DNA from: Leucobacter tardus
GTDB taxonomy: Bacteria; Actinomycetota; Actinomycetes; Actinomycetales; Microbacteriaceae
Direction of reading: 5' to 3'
NCBI RefSeq assembly: GCF_017583045.1
Contig: NZ_JAGFBF010000005.1
Coordinates: 744,001-808,000 of the forward strand
Length of the DNA stretch: 64,000 nucleotides
In this document: piece by piece, positions 36,892 through 46,848 of the stretch
Layout of the letters: each line of letters begins with the position of its first letter
Numbering within the stretch: the first letter of the stretch is position 1
Notes under the pieces: model-generated
The model's database searches: none
What the model saw: only the letters and a program-made list of their open reading frames with translations
Told to the model about the DNA's origin: nothing
Program-made: the position numbers and the translations under genes

Positions 36892-37356
36892 TCACCACCA
36901 CGTGATGAGGATCGCGATCCACGCCCCCGCGAGGAGCACCGGACCGAAGGCAAGCACGTCGCGCCTCCGGAACCTCGCCCAGGCGACAGCGGCGAGCGCC
37001 GCCGCAGCGATGCCGATCGGGGCCCACCCGAACGCGGCGTCGATCCCGGACCACCCCGTCGCGAATCCGATGAGCGGCGCCAGCTTCACGTCGCCCCCGC
37101 CGACCGCGCCGTTCGGCACCGCAAGCCAGAGCGCGAACGCCGCACCTCCGTAGATCGCTGCGGCGACCGCGGCCCACACCCAGCGCCGCGCATCCGCGGC
37201 AGCGAACGCTGACACGGCGCCGCACCCGACGATGGCCGCGGCGGCGATAGCGATCACGCGGTTCGGGATGCGGCGCGTGCGCAGGTCCGTCACCGTGACC
37301 CACATCGAGGTCGCCGCGAAGACGGCGTAGAGCACCCCCGACGCGGCGGCCGCCAC
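36892..37356 (-). CDS. Prepilin peptidase (type IV leader peptidase, A24 family; TadV/CpaA-like)
   Basis: The 154 residues are nearly all transmembrane. Both catalytic aspartates of A24 peptidases appear, in TVTDLRTRRIPN and in GGGDVKLAPLIG. There is no N-terminal methylase-type zinc domain, so it resembles TadV/CpaA rather than PilD. The GTG at 37356 abuts the argB stop with no gap. No pilin or Tad genes occur in the window, so the substrate must be elsewhere. Confidence 0.85.
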   Translation of the reverse strand: MAAAASGVLYAVFAATSMWVTVTDLRTRRIPNRVIAIAAAAIVGCGAVSAFAAADARRWVWAAVAAAIYGGAAFALWLAVPNGAVGGGDVKLAPLIGFATGWSGIDAAFGWAPIGIAAAALAAVAWARFRRRDVLAFGPVLLAGAWIAILITWW

Positions 37357-38259
37357 CTACGCGGTGACCTCGGTGCCGATGCCCTGCTCGGTGAAGATCT
37401 CGAGCAGCACCGAGTGGGGTTCGCGCCCGTCGATGATGACCGCCTTCTCGACGCCGCCGGCGACGGCTTCGAGGCACGCTCGCATCTTCGGGATCATTCC
37501 CGACTCGAGCGACGGGAGTAGCGCCTCGAGCTCGGGAGCCGTGATGGAGGAGACGAGAGAATCGCGATCGGGCCAGTTCGCGTACAGTCCGGCCACATCG
37601 GTCAAGATGACGAGCTTGGAGGCTCCGAGTGCGCTGGCGAGCGCCGCAGCGGCCGCGTCGGCATTGATGTTGAGGGAGTCCCCCGGATGATCCGCATCGG
37701 GCGCGATCGACGACACCACCGGAATCAGACCCGCCTCGACGAGCGCGAGCACCGGTTCGGTGCGCACACCGACCACGTCGCCGACGAGGCCGAGGTCGAC
37801 CAGCTCACCGTCTGCGTCGATCGGATCGCGTCGACGACCGATGAAGAGTCCGGCGTCCTCACCAGTGGTGCCCGCAGCAAGCGGTCCGTGGGTGTTGATC
37901 GCATCGACGAGTTCGGGGTTCACCTTGCCGGTGAGCACCATGCGCACCACGTCCATGGTCTCGGGCGTCGTCACGCGGTAGCCGCCTCGGAACTCGCTCT
38001 CGATGCCGAGTTGCCCGAGCATCGCATTGATCTGCGGTCCGCCACCGTGCACGACGACAGGGCGGATGCCGGCGAGCCGCAGGTACACCACGTCCTCGGC
38101 GAACGTGCGCAGCAGCTCGTCGTCGACCATGGCGTTGCCGCCGAACTTGATCACCATGATCGAGTCGCGGAACTTCTTGAACCAGGGCAGCGATTCGACG
38201 AGCACGCGCGCTTTCGCCGCGGCGCGCTCGTGGTCCAGTGGGGTGACGGTGTCGGTCAT
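37357..38259 (-). CDS. argB: Acetylglutamate kinase
   Basis: From the ATG at 38259 there are 300 residues. Amino-acid kinase motifs are [25 protein letters not shown] and [14 protein letters not shown], with a C-terminal GMIPKM segment. It phosphorylates N-acetylglutamate, the second arginine step. The start is 10 bp after the argJ stop, and an upstream Met in frame lies inside argJ. Arginine feedback is likely, since a long N-terminal helix (residues ~8-25) is typical of inhibitable forms. Confidence 0.95.
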   Translation of the reverse strand: MTDTVTPLDHERAAAKARVLVESLPWFKKFRDSIMVIKFGGNAMVDDELLRTFAEDVVYLRLAGIRPVVVHGGGPQINAMLGQLGIESEFRGGYRVTTPETMDVVRMVLTGKVNPELVDAINTHGPLAAGTTGEDAGLFIGRRRDPIDADGELVDLGLVGDVVGVRTEPVLALVEAGLIPVVSSIAPDADHPGDSLNINADAAAAALASALGASKLVILTDVAGLYANWPDRDSLVSSITAPELEALLPSLESGMIPKMRACLEAVAGGVEKAVIIDGREPHSVLLEIFTEQGIGTEVTA

Positions 38260-38269
38260 CGGTCTGCTC

Positions 38270-39433
38270 TCAGCTCGAGTAGGCGCTGTTCTCGTGGACG
38301 TAGTCATGCGTGAGGTCGTTGGTGCGGATCGTCGCGGCCCGGTCGCCTGCGAAGAGTTCGATGCGCACGCGGGTCTCTCGGGGTGTCAGGTCGCACTCCT
38401 CGACGGGGCGGTCCGGTCCCCCGGCGTGGCAGAGCCGCACGCCGTTGAACGAGACGTCGACCCGGTAGGGGTCGAAGTCGGCGTCCGTCGTGCCGATCGC
38501 GGCCAGAACTCGCCCCCAGTTCGGGTCGTTGCCGAAGATCGCCGCTTTGAAGAGGTTGTTGCGGGCCACGGATCGGCCGACGACGACGGCGTCCTCCACC
38601 GTCGCCGCCCCGACGACCTCGATGTCGATGTCATGGCTCGCACCCTCAGCGTCGCGCTGCAGCTGCGCAGCGAGGTCGTCGCAGACGGCGGCGAGCGCTT
38701 CCGCGAACTCCGCCTCTTCGGGGCGCACCTCTGACGCGCCGCTCGCGAGCAGGGTGACCTGGTCGTTGGTCGACATGCATCCATCGGAGTCGAGTCGGTC
38801 GAACGTGCTTCCGGTGGCGTGCCTGAGCGCGCGGTCGAGCGCGGCGTCGTCGAGCACGGCGTCCGTCGTGATCACGACGAGCATCGTCGCCAGCCCTGGT
38901 GCGAGCATGCCGGCGCCTTTGGCCATACCGCCGATCGTCCACCCGTCCGGGTGATGGTGCGCTGCGGTCTTCGCGACGGAGTCGGTGGTCATGATCGCTG
39001 CGGCGGCGAGGTCGCCGTGGTCGCCCAGCGCATCGACGAGTGCGGGGACACCCGTGATGATGCGGTCGCGGAAGTCGTGACCGCCGTGACCAATGAGGCC
39101 GGTCGAGCAGACCTGGATGTGCTCCGGCGAGAACGCGCCGCCGAGCGTCGCTGCGACCGTCTCGGCGGTGAGCCGGGTGGTCTCGTACCCGAAGTCGCCC
39201 GTGAAGCAGTTGGCTCCGCCCGAGTTCAGGATCACGGCGTGCGCCGTGTGCGTGGCGGCGACGGCGCGACTCCACAGGATGGGGTTCGCCTGAGCCCGAT
39301 TGCCGGTGTAGACGGCGGCGCTCGCGTACGCCGGCCCGTCGTTCACGACGAGCGCGAGGTCGCGTCCGCCCGAGGCTTTGAGCCCGACGGTGATACCCGC
39401 AGCGCGGAATCCTTGGGGGACGGTCACGGTCAC
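38270..39433 (-). CDS. argJ: Bifunctional ornithine acetyltransferase/N-acetylglutamate synthase
   Basis: The 387 residues match ArgJ, an autoprocessing Ntn-hydrolase fold enzyme. The [15 protein letters not shown] motif contains the Ala-Thr cleavage site, with Thr as nucleophile. [12 protein letters not shown] is the downstream signature. It recycles the acetyl group from N-acetylornithine to glutamate. It starts at a GTG overlapping the argC stop (GTGA). Confidence 0.95.
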   Translation of the reverse strand: MTVTVPQGFRAAGITVGLKASGGRDLALVVNDGPAYASAAVYTGNRAQANPILWSRAVAATHTAHAVILNSGGANCFTGDFGYETTRLTAETVAATLGGAFSPEHIQVCSTGLIGHGGHDFRDRIITGVPALVDALGDHGDLAAAAIMTTDSVAKTAAHHHPDGWTIGGMAKGAGMLAPGLATMLVVITTDAVLDDAALDRALRHATGSTFDRLDSDGCMSTNDQVTLLASGASEVRPEEAEFAEALAAVCDDLAAQLQRDAEGASHDIDIEVVGAATVEDAVVVGRSVARNNLFKAAIFGNDPNWGRVLAAIGTTDADFDPYRVDVSFNGVRLCHAGGPDRPVEECDLTPRETRVRIELFAGDRAATIRTNDLTHDYVHENSAYSS

Positions 39434-40488
39434 GGTGCGACTCCATTCACGCTGAGGCCGGTGGCTTCGGGGAGACCGAGGGCGATGTTCGCCGACTGGA
39501 TGGCGGCGCCCGCCGTGCCCTTCGCGAGATTGTCGACCGCGGCGACGACGACCACGCGCCCGGCCGCCTCGTCCACCGCCAAGCCGATCAGGCAGGTGTT
39601 GGCACCGAGGGCGTCGGCAGTTCGGGGCATCACTCCTTCGGGCAGCAGGTGGACGAAATACTCATCGGCGTAGGCGTCGGTCCAGGCGCGTCGCACGTCG
39701 GCCGCGCTCGTGCCCGGAACGAGTCGCGCCGTCGTCGTCGCGAGAATACCTCGGCTCATGGGCACGAGCACCGGGGTGAAGCTGATCCGGGTCTCGCCCG
39801 ACGCCCCTGCGGCGCGGAGCGATTGGCGGATCTCGGGGATGTGCCGGTGGCTGCCGCCCACCGCGTACGGGTTCGCCGTCCCCATGAGCTCGGCTCCGAG
39901 GAGGTGGGTCTTCGCCGCCTTGCCCGCGCCTGACGGACCGACCGCGAGAACGCTCACGATGTCGTCGGGCTCGATCACCCCGGACGCGATGCCGGGCACC
40001 AGTGAGAGCGCGACGGTGGAGGCGTTGCAGCCGGGCGCGGCGATCCGCTGGGCGCCGGTGAGCATCTCGCGCTGCCGCACGTGGCCGTGATCGCCGGCGA
40101 CGAGAAGTTCGGGAACGCCGTACTCCCAGGGCTCGGAGAACGCGCCGCCGTAGAAGGTCTCCCAGTCGTCGGCGCTGCGCAGTCGGTGATCGGCACCGCA
40201 GTCCACGGCGAGCCGCACCTCGGACAGCTGCGCCGTGAGTTCACCCGACGCGCCGTGCGGCAGCGCGAAGAAGACGATGTCGTGCCCGTCGAGCACCTGA
40301 GGCGTGGTCTCCTGCAGCACAAGGTGGCCGAGCGAGCGGAGATGCGGTTGCACCTCGATCAGCGGGCGCCCCGCACTGGAGTGGCCCGTCACCGTGCGCA
40401 CCTCGCACTCGGGGTGTGCGGCGAGCAGGCGCAGCAGCTCGCCGCCCGCGTAACCGCTCGCCCCCGCTACCGCGACGCTGTAGGCCAT
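39430..40488 (-). CDS. argC: N-acetyl-gamma-glutamyl-phosphate reductase
   Basis: The ATG at 40488 with AAGGAG upstream gives 352 residues. The NADP-binding loop is [14 protein letters not shown], and the catalytic cysteine is in [11 protein letters not shown]. It is first in the argC-argJ-argB unit. A CACAAT hexamer about 35 bp upstream on the minus strand may be the -10. I see no unambiguous ArgR box. Confidence 0.95.
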   Translation of the reverse strand: MAYSVAVAGASGYAGGELLRLLAAHPECEVRTVTGHSSAGRPLIEVQPHLRSLGHLVLQETTPQVLDGHDIVFFALPHGASGELTAQLSEVRLAVDCGADHRLRSADDWETFYGGAFSEPWEYGVPELLVAGDHGHVRQREMLTGAQRIAAPGCNASTVALSLVPGIASGVIEPDDIVSVLAVGPSGAGKAAKTHLLGAELMGTANPYAVGGSHRHIPEIRQSLRAAGASGETRISFTPVLVPMSRGILATTTARLVPGTSAADVRRAWTDAYADEYFVHLLPEGVMPRTADALGANTCLIGLAVDEAAGRVVVVAAVDNLAKGTAGAAIQSANIALGLPEATGLSVNGVAP

Positions 40489-40586
40489 GTTCGTCTCCTT
40501 TTCACCGGGCACAGAGTGTTTCTATTGTGGCACTCCCGGCGCGGAGCCCTCGACACCGTCCACAGGTGGGCGGCGGGGCGGGGGCC

Positions 40587-41519
40587 TCAGTCCGCCGAAG
40601 CCCCCTCCAGTTCGGCGATCACGAGCTTCTTCATCGGCATCATTCGGTCGAAGGCGCCGGGGGCCTGCATGATCTCGCCCATGCGGGCGGGCACGATCTG
40701 CCAGCTGAGTCCGGCGAGATCGGCGAGCCACCCGCACTGCTCCGCTTCGGGGACGGCGGAGAGTCGATCCCAGAAGTGGTCGATCTCCGTCTGGTCGGCG
40801 CAGTTCACCTCGAGCGACATGCCGCAGGTGAAGGAGAACGGCTGCGCGATCCCGGAGTCCATGGCGGTGAACCACTGGTCTCCGAGGCGGAAGTCGCTGA
40901 ACATCACCGAATCCGTGGTCGCCGGGCCGTCGGGCTCGGGATAGCGGACCCGCATGCCCAGCTCGGCCTCGGTCCCCGCTTCTTTGAACACCTCGATGTA
41001 GTGGTCGACGGCTCGCGCCGCGAGGCCCTGCGCTGGGCCGCAATACAGCAGCGACGGCAGGAGGAAGGGGCGGGGGTCCCCTGCCGGATCCGACAGCATC
41101 AACTGCCAGCTCACCCCGAATCGATCCTGCACCCAGCCGTATCGCCGACTGAACGGGTACTCCTGCAGCGGCATCAGGATCGAACCCTCCGCGTTGAGCG
41201 CCGCCCACACCTCGTCGAGGCGAGCGCGCGCGGCACTCTCACGCGCATCGAAGAGCAGCGGATCGAAGTTCAGCATGAAGGACACCGAAGGGTTCGGTGC
41301 GAACTCGTCTCCGGCGTTGATGAGGACGATCCGCGTTCCCGCGATGTTCAGACCGACGGTCAACGGCTGACCGGCGAGGGGCTGCTGGAAGTCCAGCAGT
41401 CCCTCCTCCGGGTATCGGGATTCGACGGCGACCTGCGCCGTCGGGAACACCGACGCGTAGAAGTCTCCGACCTCCTCGGCGTTTCCGTTGCACCAGATGT
41501 TCGGGACGATCTTCTGCAT
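40587..41519 (-). CDS. VOC-family (PhnB/glyoxalase-like) two-domain protein
   Basis: The 310 residues contain two tandem 3-demethylubiquinone methyltransferase/PhnB-like domains. Each begins with a signature such as NIWCNGNAEEVGDFYASVFP and LLYCGPAQGLAARAVDHYIEVF. Each also holds an RYGWVQDRFGVSWQ or CGWLADLAGLSWQ segment. The biochemical role is unknown, and homologues are often annotated as VOC proteins. It is separately transcribed between the arg cluster and pheT. Confidence 0.82.
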   Translation of the reverse strand: MQKIVPNIWCNGNAEEVGDFYASVFPTAQVAVESRYPEEGLLDFQQPLAGQPLTVGLNIAGTRIVLINAGDEFAPNPSVSFMLNFDPLLFDARESAARARLDEVWAALNAEGSILMPLQEYPFSRRYGWVQDRFGVSWQLMLSDPAGDPRPFLLPSLLYCGPAQGLAARAVDHYIEVFKEAGTEAELGMRVRYPEPDGPATTDSVMFSDFRLGDQWFTAMDSGIAQPFSFTCGMSLEVNCADQTEIDHFWDRLSAVPEAEQCGWLADLAGLSWQIVPARMGEIMQAPGAFDRMMPMKKLVIAELEGASAD

Positions 41520-41612
41520 GGCGTGCTCCTCGGTTCGACGCTGAACGCGGTTCTGCGTTCAGTATCCGCTCTGGTGCGTCGCCGCACAAGCACGGGCCGA
41601 GGTGGATCGACG

Positions 41613-44198
41613 CTACTCCCTGAGCTTCGCGCCGAACGCCGCCTCCGCTGCCGCGACGCCCGCGAGTTTCGCCTCGCTGGCCTCCTCGGCGCGCAGCGTA
41701 CGGTCGTCGGCGCGGAACCGCAGCGCGAAAGTCAGTGCCTTCTGACCCTCCGCGACACCGCCACCGCGGTAGTCGTCGACGATGCGGACGTCCTCGAGCA
41801 GTGAACCGGATCCGGAGCGCACGACCTCGAGGAGGTCCCCCGCAGCCACATCGCCGTCGACGACCAGCGTGAGATCCTGCGTCGCCGCGGGATAGGTCGA
41901 CAGCGGCGCCGTCTCGGGCGAGTGAAGCGCGACGGCGATCAGACGTCCGAGGTCGAGCTCGAACGCGGCAGCGCGCCCGTGCAGGTGATGATCGGCGACC
42001 AGGTCGGGCAGCAGTTCACCGGCGATTCCGACGAGTTCGAGTTCGGCCCCTGGATCGGCCCGCACGTACAGCTCGGCGGTGCGTCCGGGGTGGAACGCTC
42101 GATGGCTGCCTGCGCGCACGACGAGATCCGCGGCAACGGCTCCGGCGACAACACGTGCCGCATCCAGCGCGTCGGCCCAGTCGTACGCGCGCGCCGACAG
42201 GCCGGCCTGCTTGGACTCGGCGTCGCCCGTGAGCACGCCGCCGACGCGGAGCGGCTGCTCGGGGATCGATCGGTCGAGCTGCGCGAGCACGGCATCCGCC
42301 GGCCGCTCGCCGAGGGGAGGTACGACCTCCGTGCCGAGTTCGGCGGCGTTCGACATCGGTACGAAGACCGAGCCGAACTCGACGAGCGCAAGGTCGGTGA
42401 GTCCGCGTGAGGCGTTCCGCTGCACGGCGCCGACGAGACCGGGCAGCAGTGATCGGCGCATGAACGGGGATTCGCCGTCGAGCGGATTCGCGAGCGCGAG
42501 TGCGGCGACCGGTGCCGCACCCGCTGCGGGAGCGTCCGCCGGCCCGGTGCCGAAGGCGTCGAGCTGGGCGCGCGAGACGAACGGGTAGTTCTGCACTTCG
42601 TCGAACCCGGCCGCCGTCACCGTGTTCGCCGCGCGTCGGCGGAACCGCTGAGCACGCGTCAGGCCGCGGCCGGCCGGAGCGACGGGCAGCACCGAAGGGA
42701 TGCGGTCGTAGCCGACGATGCGGGCGATCTCCTCGATCAGATCGGCACCGCGCACGAGGTCGCTCCGCCAGCTCGGCGGGGTGACGAACAGCAGATCCGG
42801 ATCACCGGCCGCACCGAGCGCGACCGTGCAGCCGATCATCTCGAGGGCGCCTCGGATCTCCTCGGCGGTGTAGTCGGTGCCGAGCAGACCGTTCACGCTG
42901 GCGCCGCGCAGGCGCACCGCCTGGGGCTCCCACCCGGCGTCGATCGTCGCACCGAGGCCGTCGGCGACGCCGCCGCCGAGAGCGACGAGCAGGTCGACCA
43001 TGCGCTGAGCGGCTGCCGCAGCGACCTGCGGATCCACGCCTCGCTCGAAGCGCTTCGACGCTTCGCTCGGCAGTTTGTGGCGGCGCGACGTGCGGGCGAT
43101 CGACACCGGATCGAACGTCGCGGCCTCGACGAGCACGTCGGTCGTCGTGTCGTCCGTCTTGGTGGATTCGCCACCCATGACGCCGGCCAACCCGATCGCG
43201 CGCGCATCATCGGCGATCACGAGGTCTTCGGGGTGGAGTTCGCGATCCTGCTCGTCGAGCGTCTGCAGGCGCTCACCCGGACGCGCGCGCCTGACCGTGA
43301 TCCCGCCCTCGAGCTTCGCGAGATCGTAGGCGTGCAGCGGCTGGCCGAGCTCGAGCATGACGTAGTTCGAGATGTCGACGGGCAGCGAGAGCGAGCGCAC
43401 CCCGGCGAGCTGCAGCCGCGACGCCATCCACGGCGGGGTCGGTCGCGTCGCATCGATACCGCGCACGACCCTGGCGACGAAGCCCGTCCCTCCCGAGCGC
43501 CCGCGAATCGGCGCGCTGTCGTCGAGCGTCACCGGGAATCCCGACGCCGGCGCGATCGACACGGTCGACGCGGGGTCGGTGAACGGAGCCCCGGTGGCGT
43601 GCCCGTACTCGCGCGCCACGCCGCGGACCGAGAAGGCGTATCCGCGGTCCGGCGTCACGTTGATCTCGACCGCGGACTCATCGAGACCGAGCAGGGCGAG
43701 CGCGTCGGCTCCGACGACGGCACCGTTCGATGCGTCGAGGCCCAGTCGCGAGAGCACGATGATGCCCTCGTGGTCGTCGCCGAGCGACAGTTCGCGCGCC
43801 GAGGCGATCATGCCGTCGGACACGTGACCGTAGGTCTTGCGCGCGGCGATCGTGAACTCGCCCGGCAGCACCGCGCCTGGCAGCGTGACGACCACCCGAT
43901 CGCCCGCACCGAAGTTGTGCGCACCGCAGACGATGCCGCGCACATCGGGGCCGCCGTCGGCGGCGGACTCGCCTTCGGGCGCAACGCGCACCTGGCACCA
44001 GTTGATCGTCTTGCCGTTGGACTGGGGCTCGGGCTCGGCGGAGAGCACCTCGCCCACCACGACCGGACCGGAGACGTCGAAGCGACGCACCGACTCCTCT
44101 TCGAAACCGACGCGCACGAGATCGGCGTGCACCTGCTCGGGGGTGACCGCCGCATCGAGAGCGACGCTCTCACCGAGCCAGCTGAGGGGAACGCGCAT
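41613..44198 (-). CDS. pheT: Phenylalanine-tRNA ligase beta subunit
   Basis: From the ATG at 44198 the product is 861 residues beginning MRVPLSWLGESVALD. The order is B1, EMAP/OB-type tRNA-binding domain (ICGAHNFGAGDRVVV), B3/B4 editing region, B5, catalytic-like core and C-terminal anticodon-binding domain. Its start overlaps the pheS stop by one base (TAATG), so the subunits are translationally coupled. It assembles with PheS as an alpha2beta2 enzyme. Confidence 0.96.
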   Translation of the reverse strand: MRVPLSWLGESVALDAAVTPEQVHADLVRVGFEEESVRRFDVSGPVVVGEVLSAEPEPQSNGKTINWCQVRVAPEGESAADGGPDVRGIVCGAHNFGAGDRVVVTLPGAVLPGEFTIAARKTYGHVSDGMIASARELSLGDDHEGIIVLSRLGLDASNGAVVGADALALLGLDESAVEINVTPDRGYAFSVRGVAREYGHATGAPFTDPASTVSIAPASGFPVTLDDSAPIRGRSGGTGFVARVVRGIDATRPTPPWMASRLQLAGVRSLSLPVDISNYVMLELGQPLHAYDLAKLEGGITVRRARPGERLQTLDEQDRELHPEDLVIADDARAIGLAGVMGGESTKTDDTTTDVLVEAATFDPVSIARTSRRHKLPSEASKRFERGVDPQVAAAAAQRMVDLLVALGGGVADGLGATIDAGWEPQAVRLRGASVNGLLGTDYTAEEIRGALEMIGCTVALGAAGDPDLLFVTPPSWRSDLVRGADLIEEIARIVGYDRIPSVLPVAPAGRGLTRAQRFRRRAANTVTAAGFDEVQNYPFVSRAQLDAFGTGPADAPAAGAAPVAALALANPLDGESPFMRRSLLPGLVGAVQRNASRGLTDLALVEFGSVFVPMSNAAELGTEVVPPLGERPADAVLAQLDRSIPEQPLRVGGVLTGDAESKQAGLSARAYDWADALDAARVVAGAVAADLVVRAGSHRAFHPGRTAELYVRADPGAELELVGIAGELLPDLVADHHLHGRAAAFELDLGRLIAVALHSPETAPLSTYPAATQDLTLVVDGDVAAGDLLEVVRSGSGSLLEDVRIVDDYRGGGVAEGQKALTFALRFRADDRTLRAEEASEAKLAGVAAAEAAFGAKLRE

Positions 44199-45253
44199 TA
44201 GACCAAGCCTCCGAACTGGGAGTTGAAGCGGACATCGCCCTCGACCATGTCGCGCATATCGCTGAGGTCGTGGCGGAACTGCAGGGTGCGCTCGATGCCC
44301 ATCCCGAAGGCGAAGCCCTGGTACACCTCCGGATCGACACCAGCCGCGGCGAGCACGTTCGGATCGACCATGCCGCACCCGCCCCACTCGACCCAGCGCG
44401 CACCGCCCTTGGCGTGCGGCTGCCACACATCCATCTCGGCACTCGGCTCGGTGAAGGGGAAGAAGTTCGGGCGCAACCGGATTTCGGCGCCCTCGCCGAA
44501 CATCTGCCGCGCGAAGTGCTCGAGCGTCCCGCGCAGGTGCGCCATCGTCAGCCCACGGTCGATGGCGATGCCCTCGACCTGGTGGAACACGGGCGTGTGC
44601 GTGGCGTCGAGCTCATCGGTCCGATACACGCGGCCGGGCGCGACCACGTACAGCGGCAGCGTCGGATCGGTGAGCTGCTCGCCGAGCAGAGCCCGGATCT
44701 GCACCGGCGAGGTGTGCGTGCGCAGCACCAGGTGGCGGTCAGCGGGCTCCACGAAGAAGGTGTCCTGCATCGCGCGAGCCGGATGGTCGGGGTCGAACCC
44801 GAGTGCATCGAAGTTGAACCACTCGTGCTCGAGCTCTGGACCTTCGGCGACCTCCCAGCCCATGCCGACGAAGACGTCTGCGATGTCGTCCTGGAGCTGC
44901 GCGAGCGGATGCCGGGTTCCGGCACGCCGACGCATCGGGGCCGCCGTGACGTCGACCGTCTCGGCGACGAGCCTGGCCCGCGCCTCGGCAGCTGCCAGCT
45001 CCGTCTCGCGACCGCGATACGCGCCCTCGACGCGTCCGCGCGCCTGCCCCATGAGCTTGCCCGTGGCGGCCTTCTCGTCTTTCGGCACCTGCCGCATGAG
45101 CGCGTTCAGCTGAGCGATCGCCGACGCCTCGCCCGCGTGCTCGGCGCGGGCGCGCTTCAGGTCGGCGACGGAGTCGGCGGCTGCGAATGCGGCGAGCGCC
45201 GCCGCGACCGCGGCGTCGACCGCTTCGGATGAAATGGGATTGGAGTCTGACAC
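44198..45253 (-). CDS. pheS: Phenylalanine-tRNA ligase alpha subunit
   Basis: The GTG at 45253 gives 351 residues beginning VSDSNPISSEAV. An N-terminal coiled coil precedes class II motifs 1-3, including DTFFVEPADRHLVLRTHTSPVQ, EFHQVEG-like FHQVEGIAIDRG and GFAFGMGIERTLQ. A TAAACT hexamer ends 8 nt before this GTG and there is no Shine-Dalgarno, so initiation may be leaderless. A GTG at 45259 is an alternative start. Confidence 0.93.
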   Translation of the reverse strand: MSDSNPISSEAVDAAVAAALAAFAAADSVADLKRARAEHAGEASAIAQLNALMRQVPKDEKAATGKLMGQARGRVEGAYRGRETELAAAEARARLVAETVDVTAAPMRRRAGTRHPLAQLQDDIADVFVGMGWEVAEGPELEHEWFNFDALGFDPDHPARAMQDTFFVEPADRHLVLRTHTSPVQIRALLGEQLTDPTLPLYVVAPGRVYRTDELDATHTPVFHQVEGIAIDRGLTMAHLRGTLEHFARQMFGEGAEIRLRPNFFPFTEPSAEMDVWQPHAKGGARWVEWGGCGMVDPNVLAAAGVDPEVYQGFAFGMGIERTLQFRHDLSDMRDMVEGDVRFNSQFGGLV

Positions 45254-45261
45254 GAGCACCA

Positions 45262-45316
45262 AGTTTACCGTGCGCGGCGGACGCGCGGGCACCTCGTCGG
45301 CCGCGCCGATTACACT
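45262..45316. promoter_or_regulatory. Divergent promoters of pheS and the membrane-protein gene
   Basis: On the minus strand TAAACT (45267-45262) lies 8 nt before the pheS GTG. On the plus strand TACACT (45311-45316) lies exactly 6 nt before the GTG at 45323. Both genes lack a ribosome-binding site in this interval. Confidence 0.5.
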
Positions 45317-45322
45317 GAGGCC

Positions 45323-45982
45323 GTGGGTCAGACGGGGGCGCATTCCGGAGCGCGTGGCGCGGTGACCACCCCTGCCCGATCGCTGTCCCGACCGCAGCGC
45401 GTCGCGCGCGGCAGCCTCGCGGCAGTGACGTCGACCGTGCTGGCGGCCGGATCGCACGCGCTCGGCGGCGCGGAGGTGGCCGCACTCTCGGTGGCTGCGA
45501 CGGCGGCACTCGCCTGGCCGGTCTGCGTGCTCCTGTCGGGGCGTGCCGGATCGATCCTCAGGTTGACCGCAGCAGTCGTCACAAGCCAGTTCGTCTTCCA
45601 CTGGTCGTTCGCCGGCCTGGGCGCCTCCCCGGGATTCGCTTCGGGTCGTGGCGCAGCGGTCGCGGCGCACACGGTGCACACCTCCCCCGTCTCAGGACTC
45701 TCGATCACGGAGGTCGCAGTGGCCGAGTCGACTGCGCTGATGTGGGCGAGCCACGCGTTCGCTGCCGCGGTGACCATCGCACTCATCGCCCGCGGTGAGT
45801 CGGCGGCGCGGTCGCTGCGTCGGCTCCTGCACCGTGTCACCCGCTCCTGGCCCACCATCGGCCCGCGTCCTGCTCGCTCGGCGCAGCATCCTCCCGGGAA
45901 CCCGATCCCCTTCCTCCTGGAGCGCCTCCATGGGCTCTCCGCGATGTCCTCACGCGGCCCGCCGGTTCGCACCGCCTGCTGA
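45323..45982 (+). CDS. Hypothetical membrane protein upstream of copC
   Basis: The 219 residues have a basic N-terminus and about four hydrophobic segments: SLAAVTSTVLAAGSHALGG, VAALSVAATAALAWPVCVLL, LRLTAAVVTSQFVFHW and a last helix ALMWASHAFAAAVTIALIA. Histidines cluster at segment ends (SHAL, FHWSF, HTVHTS, WASHAF), suggesting metal binding. The C-terminus is basic and Pro-rich. I recognise no family. The gene is 56 bp upstream of copC on the same strand, so a copper-related role is inferred. The GTG start is supported by TACACT 6 nt before it. Confidence 0.7.
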   Translation: MGQTGAHSGARGAVTTPARSLSRPQRVARGSLAAVTSTVLAAGSHALGGAEVAALSVAATAALAWPVCVLLSGRAGSILRLTAAVVTSQFVFHWSFAGLGASPGFASGRGAAVAAHTVHTSPVSGLSITEVAVAESTALMWASHAFAAAVTIALIARGESAARSLRRLLHRVTRSWPTIGPRPARSAQHPPGNPIPFLLERLHGLSAMSSRGPPVRTAC

Positions 45983-45989
45983 CCCCGTC

Positions 45990-46007
45990 CGAACGCGCGT
46001 GCGTTCG
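45990..46007. promoter_or_regulatory. Inverted repeat upstream of copC
   Basis: CGAACGC and GCGTTCG are perfect 7-bp arms around GCGT, 32 bp before the copC ATG. It could be an operator for the copper gene or a weak intercistronic hairpin. Confidence 0.35.
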
Positions 46008-46038
46008 GTGCCATCGACTCCCCAACGAAACGGACCCC

Positions 46039-46752
46039 ATGCACACTCTGGAATCGCAGCAGCACGCTGCACCCGCCCCGCACTCCGCACCGCGCACGCG
46101 ACGCCGCACCGGCGTACGCCTGACATCGGCGACGGCCCTCGCCGCCGCGGTCGCGCTCGGCGGTATCGCCACACCGGCGCTCGCCCACGATGAGCTCGTC
46201 GGCCAGCGACTCGTACTCGACGATGTCGACTCCGTGTCGGCCGTCCAACTGAGCTTCAGCGACGAGGTCCTCACGAACGGCACCGAGATCGCCGTCACGG
46301 ACCCCGAGGGCACCGATGTCACCGACGGAGCTCCGGAGCACAACGGGCGAGACGTCGACCAGCCCGTCGCCGACGATCTCGAGCCGGGAGAGTACCGCGT
46401 CGTCTGGCGGGTCGTGTCCAGCGACGGCCACCCCATCGAGGGAGCATTCGTCTTCGACCTCGAGAACCCGGCGAGCGAGAACCCCGAGTTCCGCCCATTC
46501 GATCCCTCGGAGCCCACCGGCGGTGACGAGGCCACTGAGAACGCCGAAACGGAGGACACGGCACGCGACGCGTCCTCCGACGGGGCCGGCTACGTGCTGC
46601 CCGCGCTCATCGGGCTCGGAGCGATCGCAGCCATCGGCGCGGTCGTCGTCATCGTGCTGAAGAATCGCAAGCGGCCCGGGACCGGGGCCGGAGAGAGCCA
46701 GGATCGGCCCCTCGACGGCCCGGACACCCGGGGCCCGTCCGACGATCGCTGA
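46039..46752 (+). CDS. copC: CopC-domain copper resistance protein, membrane-anchored
   Basis: This 237-residue protein has a signal peptide ending PALA, so the mature chain starts at His50, the conserved N-terminal copper ligand of CopC. The second ligand region is SSDGHPIEG with His131 and Asp129. A disordered acidic linker leads to a C-terminal membrane helix (GYVLPALIGLGAIAAIGAVV) and a basic tail. It likely binds Cu(II) outside the membrane. A fused CopD-type transporter is absent. No strong Shine-Dalgarno is seen. It ends in a large hairpin. Confidence 0.88.
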   Translation: MHTLESQQHAAPAPHSAPRTRRRTGVRLTSATALAAAVALGGIATPALAHDELVGQRLVLDDVDSVSAVQLSFSDEVLTNGTEIAVTDPEGTDVTDGAPEHNGRDVDQPVADDLEPGEYRVVWRVVSSDGHPIEGAFVFDLENPASENPEFRPFDPSEPTGGDEATENAETEDTARDASSDGAGYVLPALIGLGAIAAIGAVVVIVLKNRKRPGTGAGESQDRPLDGPDTRGPSDDR

Positions 46753-46759
46753 TCGACCC

Positions 46760-46816
46760 GCACCCGGGAGTGCAGCGCAGCGGGACCGTGAGGTCCGGCC
46801 GCTGCATCCCGGGTGC
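46760..46816. terminator. Large hairpin terminator between copC and the TrmH-family gene
   Basis: Arms 46760-46776 and 46801-46816 pair over 16 bp with one bulged base. The loop contains a second stem GGACC/GGTCC (46783-46787 and 46791-46795). The flanking genes are convergent, so it may act in both directions. Confidence 0.7.
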
Positions 46817-46848
46817 GCACCCCCGGGCGCGCACCCGGCACGGGCGGC

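Noticed and set aside
36615-36905. 96-residue frame in the gap upstream of the sugar operon
   Set aside because: It reads through the G-tract and element C, has no motif, and overlaps the prepilin peptidase end.
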